The position numbers were made by a program, and so were the translations under genes. The notes beneath the pieces were generated by a model, which was not told the origin of the DNA, ran no database searches, and saw only the letters and a program-made list of their open reading frames with translations. A DNA stretch of 64,000 nt from CATOSD01 sp965226695 (GTDB lineage Bacteria; Chloroflexota; Dehalococcoidia; Lucifugimonadales; CATOSD01): positions 2,852,001 through 2,916,000 of the forward strand of contig OZ245405.1 of the NCBI GenBank assembly GCA_965226695.1, given 5' to 3'. The stretch's first letter is position 1, and the number at the start of each line of letters is the position of its first letter. Below are positions 6,997 to 15,814 of this stretch, piece by piece.

Positions 6997-9435
6997 CTAC
7001 GCCGGCACGGCGGCCTCGGCCCGCAGCATGTGGAAGCTGAGGCCGTCGACGTCCTCGTCCACCACCACCGTATCGCCCAGCGCGAAGTCGCCCGAAATCA
7101 CCTTCATCGCGAGCGGGTTCTCCACGTAGCGCTGCACCGCGCGGCGCAAGGGCCTGGCCCCGTACACCGGGTCGTAGCCCTTGTCGGCGAGCCAGCGCCT
7201 GGCGTCCGCGGTTAGCTTGACGCTCACGCCGCGCTCCGCCAGCCGGCCGGCCACGTCTGCCAGCATCAGGTCCACGATCCGGAGAATCTGCTCCGGTGTG
7301 AGCGGCTCGAAGATGATTATGTCGTCGACGCGGTTCAAGAACTCCGGGCGGAACGCCTTTCTCAGCGCGTCCTCGATGGACGCCCGCATCCGGGGGGCCG
7401 CGCCATCGCCACGCAGGAAACCGGCTGTCGGCCGGTTCAGTTGCGCCGTTCCCAGGTTGCTCGTCATGACGATGAGAGTGTTGCGAAAGTCGACGGTCCT
7501 GCCGTGGCCGTCGGTCAGGCGGCCGTCCTCCAGAATCTGGAGCAGCACGTTGAACACGTCAGGGTGCGCCTTCTCGATCTCGTCGAAGAGCACCAGCCTG
7601 TAGGGACGCCGGCGCACCGCCTCCGTGAGCTGGCCGCCCTCGTCGTAGCCCACGTATCCAGGCGGCGCTCCGATGAGCCTGGACACGGTGTGCTTCTCCA
7701 TGTACTCGGACATGTCTATGCGCACCATGTTCGCCTCGTCGTCGAACAGGTACTCGGCCAGCGCCCGCGCCAGCTCCGTCTTGCCCACGCCGGTGGGTCC
7801 GAGGAATATGAAGCTGCCATAAGGGCGGTTCGGGTCGCTCAGGCCCGCCCTCGCGCGGCGTATGGCGTCGGACACCGCCGCGATGCCGGCGTCCTGGCCG
7901 ATGACGCGGTCGTGCAGCCGCTCCTCCATGTGCACCAGCTTCTCGGCCTCGCTTTCGAGCAGCCTGTCCACGGGTATGCCCGTCCAGGTCGAGACCAGCG
8001 CGCCTATCGCCTCCGCGTCGACCGTATTCGCGCCGCCATCGCCGCGGGCCGACTCCACTTGCACGCGCTCGAACTCCTGTTGCAGCCTCAGCCGTTCCGC
8101 GCGGAGCTCGGCCGCCCGCTGGTAGTCCGCGCACTGCGACGCCGCCTGTTCCTCGTCCTCGAGACGCCGCAGGCGCGACGCCTCGTACTGCAGCTCCGGC
8201 GGCAGCATCTGGGACTCGATGCGCACCTTGCTGGCCGCCTCGTCTATCAGGTCCACCGCCTTGTCGGGCAGCAGCCGCTCGGTCACGTAGCGGCTGCCCA
8301 ACCGCACGGCGGCATCCAGCGCGCCGTCCTCGATCTTCACCTTGTGGTGCGCCTCGTACCTGGGACGCAGCGAGCGCATCATCTCCAGGGCGGTCTCGGT
8401 GTCCGGCTCCTCCACCAGAATGGGCTGAAAGCGGCGTTCCAGGGCGGCGTCCTTCTCGATATGCCTGGTGTACCCATCCACCGTCGTGGCCCCCAGGCAC
8501 TGGAGCTCGCCACGAGCCAGCGCGGGCTTGAGCATGTTGCCGGCGTCGAGCGCGCCCTCAGCCGCGCCCGCCCCCACAACCGTGTGGAGCTCGTCGATGA
8601 ACAGGATGATCTCACCCTTCGCCTGCCGTACCTCGTCCATCACGCTCTTGAGCCGCTCCTCGAACTCGCCCCGGAACTTCGCGCCGGCCACCAACGCGCC
8701 CATGTCCAGCGCGAGCAGTCGCCTGCCCTTCAGCTCGTCGGGCACGTTGCCGGACACGATCGCCTGCGCGAGGCCCTCGGCGATGGCCGTCTTGCCCACG
8801 CCCGCGCCGCCTATGAGCACGGGGTTGTTCTTCGTGCGGCGAATGAGCGTCTGCATCGCGCGCGCTATCTCGGTGTCCCGCCCAATCACGGGATCCAGTT
8901 TGCCCTCTTCCGCGAGCCGTGTAAGGTCCACGCTGTAGCGTTCAAGCGAGCGGTAGCGCTCCTCCGCTCTCGGGTCGGTTATCCTGTTGCTGCCGCGCAC
9001 CGCCTGGAGCGAGCGGTAGACCCGCTCCTGGTCGATTCCGAACTCCCGCAGCAGCGCCGGCGCCCCGTCTCCTTCCTCCTGTGCCAGGGCAAGGAGCAGG
9101 TGCTCGGCTCCGATGTACTCGTCCTTGAAGCGCCGGGACTCGGCATCAGCGCGTGTCAGCATGTCCGTCACCCTCGGCGACGGGAATATCTGGTTGGAGT
9201 CCCGTCCCAGCTTGGGCCACTGGACGAGCATGGACTCCAGCCGGTCGCGTAGCTCGGCCACGGGGGCGCCGATATCCGCCAGCACGTCGGCGGCCACGCC
9301 ATCTTCCTGCTCCAGCAGCGCCAGCAGCACGTGCTCGCAGTCCCACTGGATGTGCCTGTAGCGGCGCACGGTCTCCTGGGACCTGCCGAGCACCTCCCGC
9401 GCCTGTTCCGTGAACCGTTCCGGACGTAGTACCAT
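6997..9435 (-). CDS. clpC: ATP-dependent Clp protease ATP-binding subunit, ClpC type
   Basis: 812 residues. Two N-terminal Clp repeats (FTEQAREVLGRSQE..., then FKDEYIGAEHLLLALAQEE) are followed by NBD1 with Walker A GGAGVGKT and Walker B LFIDELHT. A short middle domain has a UVR-like motif (CADYQRAAELRAERLRLQ). NBD2 has Walker A GPTGVGKT and LFDEIEKAHPDVFN. The short middle domain and the AGF in LNRPTAGFLRG, where ClpC proteins carry the ClpP-binding VGF/IGF loop, favour ClpC over ClpB. It unfolds substrates and feeds them to ClpP. AAGGAGG lies 7 nt before the ATG. An extended -10 promoter and a HAIR-like operator sit upstream, implying heat-shock control. Confidence 0.95.
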   Translation of the reverse strand: MVLRPERFTEQAREVLGRSQETVRRYRHIQWDCEHVLLALLEQEDGVAADVLADIGAPVAELRDRLESMLVQWPKLGRDSNQIFPSPRVTDMLTRADAESRRFKDEYIGAEHLLLALAQEEGDGAPALLREFGIDQERVYRSLQAVRGSNRITDPRAEERYRSLERYSVDLTRLAEEGKLDPVIGRDTEIARAMQTLIRRTKNNPVLIGGAGVGKTAIAEGLAQAIVSGNVPDELKGRRLLALDMGALVAGAKFRGEFEERLKSVMDEVRQAKGEIILFIDELHTVVGAGAAEGALDAGNMLKPALARGELQCLGATTVDGYTRHIEKDAALERRFQPILVEEPDTETALEMMRSLRPRYEAHHKVKIEDGALDAAVRLGSRYVTERLLPDKAVDLIDEAASKVRIESQMLPPELQYEASRLRRLEDEEQAASQCADYQRAAELRAERLRLQQEFERVQVESARGDGGANTVDAEAIGALVSTWTGIPVDRLLESEAEKLVHMEERLHDRVIGQDAGIAAVSDAIRRARAGLSDPNRPYGSFIFLGPTGVGKTELARALAEYLFDDEANMVRIDMSEYMEKHTVSRLIGAPPGYVGYDEGGQLTEAVRRRPYRLVLFDEIEKAHPDVFNVLLQILEDGRLTDGHGRTVDFRNTLIVMTSNLGTAQLNRPTAGFLRGDGAAPRMRASIEDALRKAFRPEFLNRVDDIIIFEPLTPEQILRIVDLMLADVAGRLAERGVSVKLTADARRWLADKGYDPVYGARPLRRAVQRYVENPLAMKVISGDFALGDTVVVDEDVDGLSFHMLRAEAAVPA

Positions 9436-9528
9436 GTTCGCCTCCTTGTGCTGCCAGGGCGGGCACGCGGCTGCGGATTCGGTGGGGCCTGCCCACTGCC
9501 AACGCGCATTCGCCTGGCGTATGTCAGC

Positions 9529-9563
9529 ATTATATCACATCCTTTGATACGCATATACTCAAG
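9529..9563 (-). promoter_or_regulatory. clpC promoter with HAIR-like (HspR) operator
   Basis: On the minus strand an extended -10, TGATATAAT, lies at 9537-9529, about 95 nt before the clpC start. Overlapping its -35 region is an inverted repeat with core TTGA-N11-TCAA (9544-9562). The HspR-associated HAIR element is CTTGAGT-N7-ACTCAAG. On the plus strand the right half-site ACTCAAG (9557-9563) is exact, while the left half (9543-9549) keeps only the TTGA core. The core spacing matches the consensus. Binding by HspR is inferred; no hspR gene is in the window. Confidence 0.5.
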
Positions 9564-9741
9564 TTTGGTAAGTGGGCACGTTTAGCACTTGTGATGCGAG
9601 CTTTCGCAGTCCACGCCAATCTGAGTCCGTCAAGAGAACTGAGGTCTCCGCGCGGCCACACTGGTGCGCGGTTGTCTTGACAGCGCGGCGAGCGCGGTGC
9701 GACACTTGACGCACACCTCGCGCCCCGGCCCGGAGACGTAT

Positions 9742-10407
9742 TTGATAATCGACATACACACTCACACCTACCCCACTTCAATAGACAGTGAGTTGACACC
9801 GGAAGAACTGATCAAGGAATCGAAGAGGCTTGGCCTCGACGGCATTTGCATCACCGACCACGACGGCTTCTGGGACCCCGAGGAGATCCACCAGCTATCG
9901 CGAGACTTCAACTACCTGGTGATTCCGGGCTGTGAGGTGACTACCGAAGAGGGGCACCTGCTGGTCTACGGGCTCTCAGAGTACATTTTCGGAATGCACC
10001 GCGCGTCGATGGTAAAGCGGATGGTGGACGAGGTTGGCGGCGTGATGGTGGTAGCGCACCCTTACAGGCGCACATACAGGGAAGAGGCGGACAGCGGAGC
10101 CGAGGCGTACGACGAGATGCTGGACCGCGCGGCGCGCAACGACGTGTTCAGGAGCGTCGACGCCGTGGAGGTGCTCAACAGCAGGGGTTCGGACCACGAG
10201 AACGAGTTCTCGCGCGGCATCGCCCAAAGGTTCGGCCTGAAGGGCACCGGCGCGAGCGACGCCCACAAGCTCGCCGACGTTGGCACGTACGCCACGGAGT
10301 TCGAGCGCCCCATCCACTCCCTCGAGCAGTTCATTCACGAGCTCAGGGCCGGCCGGTTCAGCCCCGTGGCCCTCGAAAAGCGCTCGCGCCTCAAGGTCGC
10401 TCTCTAG
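9742..10407 (+). CDS. PHP-domain metal-dependent phosphoesterase
   Basis: The TTG at 9742, with GGAG six bases upstream, gives about 221 residues; the frame is open further upstream but without coding character. All four PHP metal motifs are present: DIHTHTYP near the N-terminus, ITDHDGF, a central EV..EEGHLLVYG with VVAHPYRR, and C-terminal GASDAHKLADVGTYAT. The PHP fold binds two or three metal ions and hydrolyses phosphate esters; stand-alone members act on nucleoside 3',5'-bisphosphates, histidinol phosphate or RNA/DNA ends. The substrate cannot be told from sequence. It is followed 14 nt later by the peptide ABC ATPase gene on the same strand. Confidence 0.88.
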   Translation: MIIDIHTHTYPTSIDSELTPEELIKESKRLGLDGICITDHDGFWDPEEIHQLSRDFNYLVIPGCEVTTEEGHLLVYGLSEYIFGMHRASMVKRMVDEVGGVMVVAHPYRRTYREEADSGAEAYDEMLDRAARNDVFRSVDAVEVLNSRGSDHENEFSRGIAQRFGLKGTGASDAHKLADVGTYATEFERPIHSLEQFIHELRAGRFSPVALEKRSRLKVAL

Positions 10408-10421
10408 CCCAGGACGGAACT

Positions 10422-11399
10422 ATGCCGGAAACTTTGTTGGAAGTGCGCGACCTGCACACCTACTTCTTGGCCAAAGAGGGCACGGTCAAGGCCGTCAACG
10501 GCGTCTCGTTCACCCTCGAGGAGGACAGCGTCCTCGGCCTGGTGGGCGAGAGCGGCTCAGGCAAGACGGTGACCGCGCTGTCCATACTCCAGCTTGTGCC
10601 CTTCCCGGGCAAGATAGTGGAAGGCAGCATCACCTACAACAGTGAGAGCCTGCTCGACATGTCCACCGAGCGGCTGCGCGCCTTACGCGGCCAGGAGATT
10701 TCGCTCATCTTCCAGGACTCCGGCGCTGCGCTCAACCCAGTGATCCCCATCGGCCGGCAGGTCGAAGAGATTATGCTCGAACACACGGACATGGGGAAGC
10801 GGCAGGCGCGGGCTACGGCCGAGGACCTTCTGAAGCAGATGGGCATCCCCGACGCGCGCCGGATGCTGGACCAGTATCCCTTCCAGCTAAGCGGCGGCAT
10901 GGCCCAGCGCGTGATGATGGCGATAGGCGTCGCACTCAACCCGCGCGTGCTCATCGCCGACGAGCCGACGTCGAATCTGGACGTCACGCTGCAGGCCGAG
11001 ATGCTGCAACGGCTGCGGCGGCTGCGCCAGGAGAACCACTCCGCCATCATGCTGATCACGCACGACCTCGGCGTGATCGCGCAGATGGCCGAGCGAGTGG
11101 TGGTGATGTACGGAGGAACGGTTGTCGAGCAGGCCACGACGCGCGACCTTTTCGCCCGCCCCTATCACCCCTACACGTGGGGGCTGTTTCAGGCGCTGCC
11201 AAGGCTCGACGCGCCACAGCGCGCGCTCACGCCCATGCGGGGCGCGCCGCCGGAGATGATGGACCCGCCGGACCAGTGCCCCTTCCTGCACCGCTGCTCT
11301 AAGGCCACCGCCGAGTGCCGCACCAGCCCGCGGCCGCCGCTGGACGAGGTCGCCGAAGGCCACTGGGTGGCCTGCTACAACACCATCAACTACAACTAG
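10422..11399 (+). CDS. Oligopeptide/dipeptide ABC transporter ATP-binding protein (DppD/OppD type)
   Basis: 325 residues. Walker A GESGSGKT (about residues 39-46), Q-loop SLIFQDSG, signature LSGGMAQR, Walker B VLIADEPTS and the H-loop LITHDLGV are all present. The C-terminal extension has the oligopeptide-transporter cysteine motif CPFLHRCSKATAEC, which in this subfamily can bind a 4Fe-4S cluster. It would power import of peptides or related solutes with permeases and a binding protein. None is adjacent; permeases of the right type occur 17 kb away at 27652-29597. The gene overlaps the convergent holA by four bases. Confidence 0.93.
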   Translation: MPETLLEVRDLHTYFLAKEGTVKAVNGVSFTLEEDSVLGLVGESGSGKTVTALSILQLVPFPGKIVEGSITYNSESLLDMSTERLRALRGQEISLIFQDSGAALNPVIPIGRQVEEIMLEHTDMGKRQARATAEDLLKQMGIPDARRMLDQYPFQLSGGMAQRVMMAIGVALNPRVLIADEPTSNLDVTLQAEMLQRLRRLRQENHSAIMLITHDLGVIAQMAERVVVMYGGTVVEQATTRDLFARPYHPYTWGLFQALPRLDAPQRALTPMRGAPPEMMDPPDQCPFLHRCSKATAECRTSPRPPLDEVAEGHWVACYNTINYN

Positions 11400-12415
11400 C
11401 GCGCCCGTCCCACCCGCTCCCGGCTCACCGCCACCAGCGACGCCGCCAGCATCTCGACCGCCAGCCGCTCGCCGACCTCGCCCCGCTTGATGCTCACGTC
11501 CGCCTCCAGCAGCTCCCGGTGCATCGCCGCGAGTTGCCCGAAGCTCAGCCGGCTCTCCTGCCCCATCACCCGCCGCGCGGCGAACTCCGGTATGCCCAAC
11601 GAGCGGCCTATCTCGGCCGAGGCCAGCCCTCGCCCACGCATCTCCTTTGCCAGCAGCAGATGGCGCACCTGCCTCGCGAGCATCGCGATGATGAAGGCCG
11701 GCGCGGCGCCCGAGTCCAGCGTCCGCAGAACCTGAGCCATGGCGGCAGAGGCACGACCCTCGATTACCGCGTCCACCGTCTGAAAGATGTTCGCGTCCCT
11801 CGAGTAAACCACCACCCGCCGCACGTCGTCACGGGATACGGTCTCGCGCCAGCGGTACACGGCCAGCTTTTCCAGCTCGCTCGCGATTACCCTCAGGTTG
11901 CCCCCCACCGAGTCGGCGAGCTCCGCCGCAGCGTCCGGCGAGACCGCCATCCCTTGCGACGCGGCGCGGTCGAGGATCCACCGGCGCAGGCCGTCGCCCC
12001 TCGGCGTGCGGAATCCGCGCAGCGTGGCGTGCTGGCGCACCTTGACGAGGAGGGGGTTGGTCTCGGCGAGCGGACCATCGACAAAGACAAGGTCCGTGGT
12101 CGGCGGAAAACCGGGCAGCAGACCGTCCAAGCCGTCCCACTGTCCCAGCGCGGCGCGAGCGCCCCTGCCGCGCGTGCCGCCGCCACGCCCTCGTGTCTCG
12201 AACCGGCCCAGCAGCCCGTCGACGGACACGAGCCGCTTGTTCGCCATGAAGGGCACGGCGTAGCACGCTTGGGCGAGCTGGTCGAAAGTCGCGTCCGCGC
12301 CCGACAGGGCCGTTACGTTCGAGTCGCGCATCTCCTCGGGAGTAACCCGCTCCCTCAGCGCGGCCAGCTCCTCGCGAATCGAGAACTCGTCGTCACCGTA
12401 GAGCACGTAAAGCAA
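11396..12415 (-). CDS. holA: DNA polymerase III subunit delta
   Basis: 339 residues, the normal size of HolA, which opens the beta clamp for loading during replication. The N-terminus LYVLYGDDEFSIREELAALR is the family signature, where a degenerate nucleotide-binding fold starts. The middle contains the conserved ANKRLVSVDGLLGRF segment, and the C-terminal collar domain has LRTLDSGAAPAFIIAMLARQVRHLLLAKE and the G.P.FAARR..GQ motif. The start is a TTG with GGAG 9 nt upstream. It stands alone, convergent with the ABC ATPase gene. Confidence 0.9.
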   Translation of the reverse strand: MLYVLYGDDEFSIREELAALRERVTPEEMRDSNVTALSGADATFDQLAQACYAVPFMANKRLVSVDGLLGRFETRGRGGGTRGRGARAALGQWDGLDGLLPGFPPTTDLVFVDGPLAETNPLLVKVRQHATLRGFRTPRGDGLRRWILDRAASQGMAVSPDAAAELADSVGGNLRVIASELEKLAVYRWRETVSRDDVRRVVVYSRDANIFQTVDAVIEGRASAAMAQVLRTLDSGAAPAFIIAMLARQVRHLLLAKEMRGRGLASAEIGRSLGIPEFAARRVMGQESRLSFGQLAAMHRELLEADVSIKRGEVGERLAVEMLAASLVAVSRERVGRAR

Positions 12416-12519
12416 GCGGTGGTACTCCTATGAGTAACTGCTCAGAATGGAAAGCCATCCTCGAATGCCCGAAGGGCACACAGGTGCTGGTGGTCAGGAA
12501 TTGTGGCCGCGAGGCTAGC

Positions 12520-13495
12520 CTATGTAAGACGCCGGAGTTCCTCGGTACTGCCGTCCAGGGTATCGGCAAGGCTCCTATACTTTCGGACTCGGCCGGCGTA
12601 CATTCGAGCGCCAACCATCGCGGCTGCAGAGACCGGCTCACCAACACCTACGTGCGTCAGCGCAGCGCCTGCCGCAGTCCAGATTGAAGCCTCAGCCACC
12701 CCTGTTCCGGCACGCCTCAGAGCTTCGTTTACAGTGGAACGGCCAGTCAAAAACTCGCTGGCCTTCTACAAGCATGGTGACGCCGATAGACACGACTGGA
12801 ACGGCGTCAATTGCAAACTCTGCGCCGTGGTGTAGTGCGTCGACAAGGTCGGACTCACCCCACTCCTGCACCTGGGACTTTGCAGCCTCGGTCATCTCCT
12901 CATTCGAAAGGCCCTCGGCGGACAACACGCCTGGCGTTTCTGAAGCGAACTGGCCACGTTCTTCTGGAACTATGACCTTGATGCCAGGATACTTATCAAG
13001 GTGGTCTTTCACGTAACCTATCCGCGTAGTCGCCTTTGCTTGTAGGGCTTCAACCTGCTCGCCAGCGCGATCCAAGATCCTGAGATCGAAGCCAGGCTGA
13101 GTTGCTGACTCCGCAAGTTGGACGGTTTCTCCATCTCCAAGGACAACTCCTCCCACGCTGCCATCGCTCTCCAAACGGTCGCGAATGAGAATTTCAAAAT
13201 ACTTGCCCTTTACACCGTTGACTATTCCCTGAAGGTACTCAGGGCTACTACCAGCGAGTGACTCAACGCTCATGCCGGGAAACTGCCTCTCAAACGCCTC
13301 TTGCAGAAGTGGGTGCTCATCAGGTTCGAGCCCGAGATTCGTAAGGTCGTCAATGCCCACGTCGGCCGCAATGGCCGCCAGCTCGAGCACCTCGCGCTCG
13401 TGGCGTCTTTGGTAATACTCGCCAATCTCCATGAGAGACTCTCGCTCGGAAGGAGGGTACGACGATGCCAATACACCGATGTCATTAAACTCCAT
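12520..13495 (-). pseudogene. Nuclease-like (PD-(D/E)XK-type motifs) membrane protein, frameshifted
   Basis: The start MEFNDIG overlaps the previous stop as TGATG, giving translational coupling. An N-terminal helical part is followed by a candidate PD-(D/E)XK core: the Glu of KGKYFEILIRDRL, then PGFDLRILDRAG (Asp), then EALQAKATTRIGYVKD (QxK). The C-terminal part is hydrophobic and glycine/alanine rich (AIDAVPVVSIGVTML, later AAGAALTHVGVGEPVSAAAMVGA), suggesting membrane insertion. The frame breaks at an A5 run on the plus strand (12749-12753); with one base fewer the frame continues as RVLTGRSTVNEALRRAG to the stop at 12520. The break could be an assembly error. Intact length about 325 residues. 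No family name recognised; a defence or mobile-element role is inferred. Confidence 0.6.
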
Positions 13496-14238
13496 CAGAC
13501 GAACCTCAGAACAATACTTACAACCGACAGGATGATGGCAGCAAGGCAAATTGCCAAAACAACTCGATTTACGGAAGATGCTCCCGTCCCTGCTTCGTGC
13601 GCCTTCAAACTGGTGGAAGCGTCGATCCGTTCACGTAGCTCGCCAATTGCCTCATCCAGTCGATCCAACTTCGCGTCAATCGTCTCCTGCGACTCGCGCA
13701 CGCTTTCTATGCCGTCCTCTAGCTGCAACTGCTTCTCGGCCATAGCCGTTTGATCGCGGTGAAGGCCAACCAACACTGTAGTCGCCGCTTCCACGAACTC
13801 CTCGAACTTGCGAATATCCTGCCCGGTTGCGGTGTCAAACACTCCCTTCACTCTACCCATGAACCCGCCGCTTTCCTCATCGCTTTCCGGGAGGTCGATG
13901 TGTGGCGCTCGTTCCCCAATGATGTCCGCCATGGCGACTACTGCGTCTCTGTCTGATACGTCGCACTGGACACCACCTTCCGAAGTCAAGAAAGTAATAC
14001 CTCGAGACCACCAACCTGTTCGAATTTCGATACCAGTAATATCTTCATAGCCCAACTCCAACTCAACCGTCTCTTCTGTTGGGAACAGAAGCCTTTGGTC
14101 GGTAGCTACGGCAGCGTTGCCCGCCAATGTGGCCAATATTCCCCGAATAGGCTCGCCTTCCGCAACTGCGCCTTCTATGACCCTCAGCAATTCCTCGGAC
14201 AGACTTTGGTCGCCTAGAACCCTCTCTTCGATTGCCAC
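13495..14238 (-). CDS. PH-like domain, coiled-coil, C-terminal membrane-anchored protein
   Basis: 247 residues from a GTG (AGGAG upstream). Residues about 35-105 resemble a bacterial PH-like domain (AAVATDQRLLFPTEETVELELGYEDITGIEIRTGWWSRGITFLT, the pattern of short-PH/bPH domains). A coiled coil follows (about 160-215: QLEDGIESVRESQETIDAKLDRLDEAIGELRERI). The end is a single transmembrane helix (VVLAICLAAIILSVVSIVL), so it is tail-anchored with the PH domain in the cytoplasm. It is translationally coupled (TGATG) to the downstream nuclease-like gene, and GC is lower than in the flanking genes, so the two likely act together. Role unknown; a membrane-linked sensor for the nuclease-like partner is an inference. 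Confidence 0.75.
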   Translation of the reverse strand: MAIEERVLGDQSLSEELLRVIEGAVAEGEPIRGILATLAGNAAVATDQRLLFPTEETVELELGYEDITGIEIRTGWWSRGITFLTSEGGVQCDVSDRDAVVAMADIIGERAPHIDLPESDEESGGFMGRVKGVFDTATGQDIRKFEEFVEAATTVLVGLHRDQTAMAEKQLQLEDGIESVRESQETIDAKLDRLDEAIGELRERIDASTSLKAHEAGTGASSVNRVVLAICLAAIILSVVSIVLRFV

Positions 14239-14295
14239 CTCCCACTCCTGCTAAAGTCATCCACTGACGGACTCCAAGACGTTGCTTGCCTCGTG

Positions 14296-14304
14296 TGCTA
14301 GAAT
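14296..14304 (+). promoter_or_regulatory. Extended -10 promoter candidate for the DUF1232 gene
   Basis: TGCTAGAAT (TGn plus TAGAAT) lies about 30 nt before the ATG at 14336. Transcription would begin near 14310, which argues for 14336 over the upstream ATG at 14303. No clear -35 is visible. Confidence 0.3.
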
Positions 14305-14335
14305 GGGCGAAACGCCACGAGAGGAAAGCGAGGCG

Positions 14336-14695
14336 ATGTTGGGCAGAGCGCTACTGCTGCTGCTGTCGTGGACCGGAATCCCCCGGCTGATTGGCCGACT
14401 TTTGCGGGACAGCCGCGTCCCGCTTCGCGCCAAGTTGCTCGTGCTGGCGACCGCCGTGTACATCGTCTCCCCGTTCGACCTCGTGCCCGACATGATACCA
14501 TTGCACGGGTGGATAGACGACATCCTGGCGCTTCTGCTGTCGTCGGTGATGTTCCTGGGCATGGTGCCGGGCGAGGTCCTGTTGGAGCACCTGCGAGGCC
14601 TGAACTCGCCGACCGCGCCCAGCGCCGACGACGGCAAGCGGAGCGGCGGCGGAGACAACGTGATCGACGGCGACTTCCGCAGAGTCGACGACTAG
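14336..14695 (+). CDS. DUF1232 (YkvA-type) membrane protein
   Basis: About 119 residues from the ATG at 14336, which has purine-rich GAGGAAAGCGAGG upstream; an ATG at 14303 would add 11 residues but overlaps a -10-like element. The DUF1232 core is clear: VPLRAKLLVLATAVYIVSPFDLVPD, then IPLHGWIDDILALLLSSVMFLGMVP, where the SPxDLxPD and DD pairs are the family's invariant residues within two membrane segments. The C-terminal tail is polar and glycine rich. The family role is unknown. It is followed 27 nt downstream by ychF on the same strand. Confidence 0.85.
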   Translation: MLGRALLLLLSWTGIPRLIGRLLRDSRVPLRAKLLVLATAVYIVSPFDLVPDMIPLHGWIDDILALLLSSVMFLGMVPGEVLLEHLRGLNSPTAPSADDGKRSGGGDNVIDGDFRRVDD

Positions 14696-14722
14696 GCGCA
14701 GGCCGGGAACATCTAACTCCAT

Positions 14723-15814
14723 ATGCAAGTCGGCATCGTGGGCTTGCCCACAAGCGGCAAGACTACAGTATTCTCGGCCCTCGTGGGCCACGCCGCCCAG
14801 CCCGGCGCGAGAGCCAGGCCCAGCGTTGGCGTGGTGAAAGTGCCCGACCCGCGGCTGGACGCGCTCGCCGAGTTGTTCGGCTCCAGGCAGGTGGTACAGG
14901 CCGAGGTGGCCTTCGTAGACCTTCCCCCCGCGCCCGAGGGTTTCGGGGAAACGCGCGGCATCGGCGGCCAGTTCCTCAACGACCTCCAGGCTGTCGACGC
15001 ACTGATGGTCGTCTCCCGCGCCTTCGACGACCCCTCGGTGCCGCACCCCACGGGCAGCGTGGACCCCGTCCGAGACGCCGAGGCGATGTTGTACGAGCTG
15101 GTCTTTTCGGACATCGAAATTATCGACCGACGAATCGCGCGCCTGCAATCGGGCCTCAAGGGCGCCAAGGCTGCCGAGCGCGCGGAGATCAACGGCGGAT
15201 TGGACCTCATGGCGCGCCTGAAGGCGGGGCTGGAGTCCGACGTGGCCGTCGGCAGCCAGCGATTGTCGGAGGCCGAGGCACCGGCCATAGCGGGCTACCG
15301 CTTCCTCACCGCCAAGCCATGCATCGTAGCCGCCAACGCCTCGGAGGACGCGGCGGCGGACGACCTGGCGGCGCTGGAACGCGGCCTTCGCGACGGCCTG
15401 GACTGGCCGAATCTGCGCGCCCTCGCGCTTCGCGGCAAGCTCGAAATGGAACTCGCGCAGATGGAGCCGGAGGACGAGATCGAGTTCCGCGCGATGATGG
15501 ACGCCCCCGAGCCGACACTCCAAGCCGTGATCGAGCTCGCGTACGAGGCGCTGGACCTGGTTACGTTCTTCACCGGCAACCAACGAGAGCTGAGGGCCTG
15601 GCCTGTGGTTGGGGGCACACCCGCATCGAGGGCCGCCGGCAAGATACACTCGGACTTCGAGGCCGGCTTCATCCGCGCCGAGGTGGTTGGCTTCCACGAC
15701 TTTACCCGCTGCGGGGGCTACGCCGAGAGCCGCAGGCAGGGCCTGCTCCGCCAGCAGGGCCGCGATTACGGGGTGCGGGACGGCGACGTGATACACTTCC
15801 TGAGCAATGTCTGA
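14723..15814 (+). CDS. ychF: YchF-family P-loop NTPase (divergent)
   Basis: 363 residues, exactly the usual YchF length, ending with the TGS-like domain (FFTGNQRELRAWPVVGGTPASRAAGKIHSDFEAGFIRAE ... VRDGDVIHFLSNV). YchF/OLA1 proteins are ribosome-associated ATPases in stress responses. The NxxE motif that gives ATP preference is present as NASE. Two features are unusual: the P-loop reads GLPTSGKTT instead of GLPNVGKST, and the G3 segment reads VDLPPAPEG where typical members have VDIAGLVKG. So this is a divergent lineage member, probably still nucleotide-binding. Its stop overlaps the start of hemW by 8 nt. Confidence 0.88.
   Translation: MQVGIVGLPTSGKTTVFSALVGHAAQPGARARPSVGVVKVPDPRLDALAELFGSRQVVQAEVAFVDLPPAPEGFGETRGIGGQFLNDLQAVDALMVVSRAFDDPSVPHPTGSVDPVRDAEAMLYELVFSDIEIIDRRIARLQSGLKGAKAAERAEINGGLDLMARLKAGLESDVAVGSQRLSEAEAPAIAGYRFLTAKPCIVAANASEDAAADDLAALERGLRDGLDWPNLRALALRGKLEMELAQMEPEDEIEFRAMMDAPEPTLQAVIELAYEALDLVTFFTGNQRELRAWPVVGGTPASRAAGKIHSDFEAGFIRAEVVGFHDFTRCGGYAESRRQGLLRQQGRDYGVRDGDVIHFLSNV

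Noticed and set aside
7441..9252. A 603-codon open frame on the plus strand opposite clpC
   Set aside because: It is the antisense shadow of a GC-rich coding gene, with no ribosome-binding site and arginine- and histidine-rich nonsense composition; clpC is clear on the minus strand.
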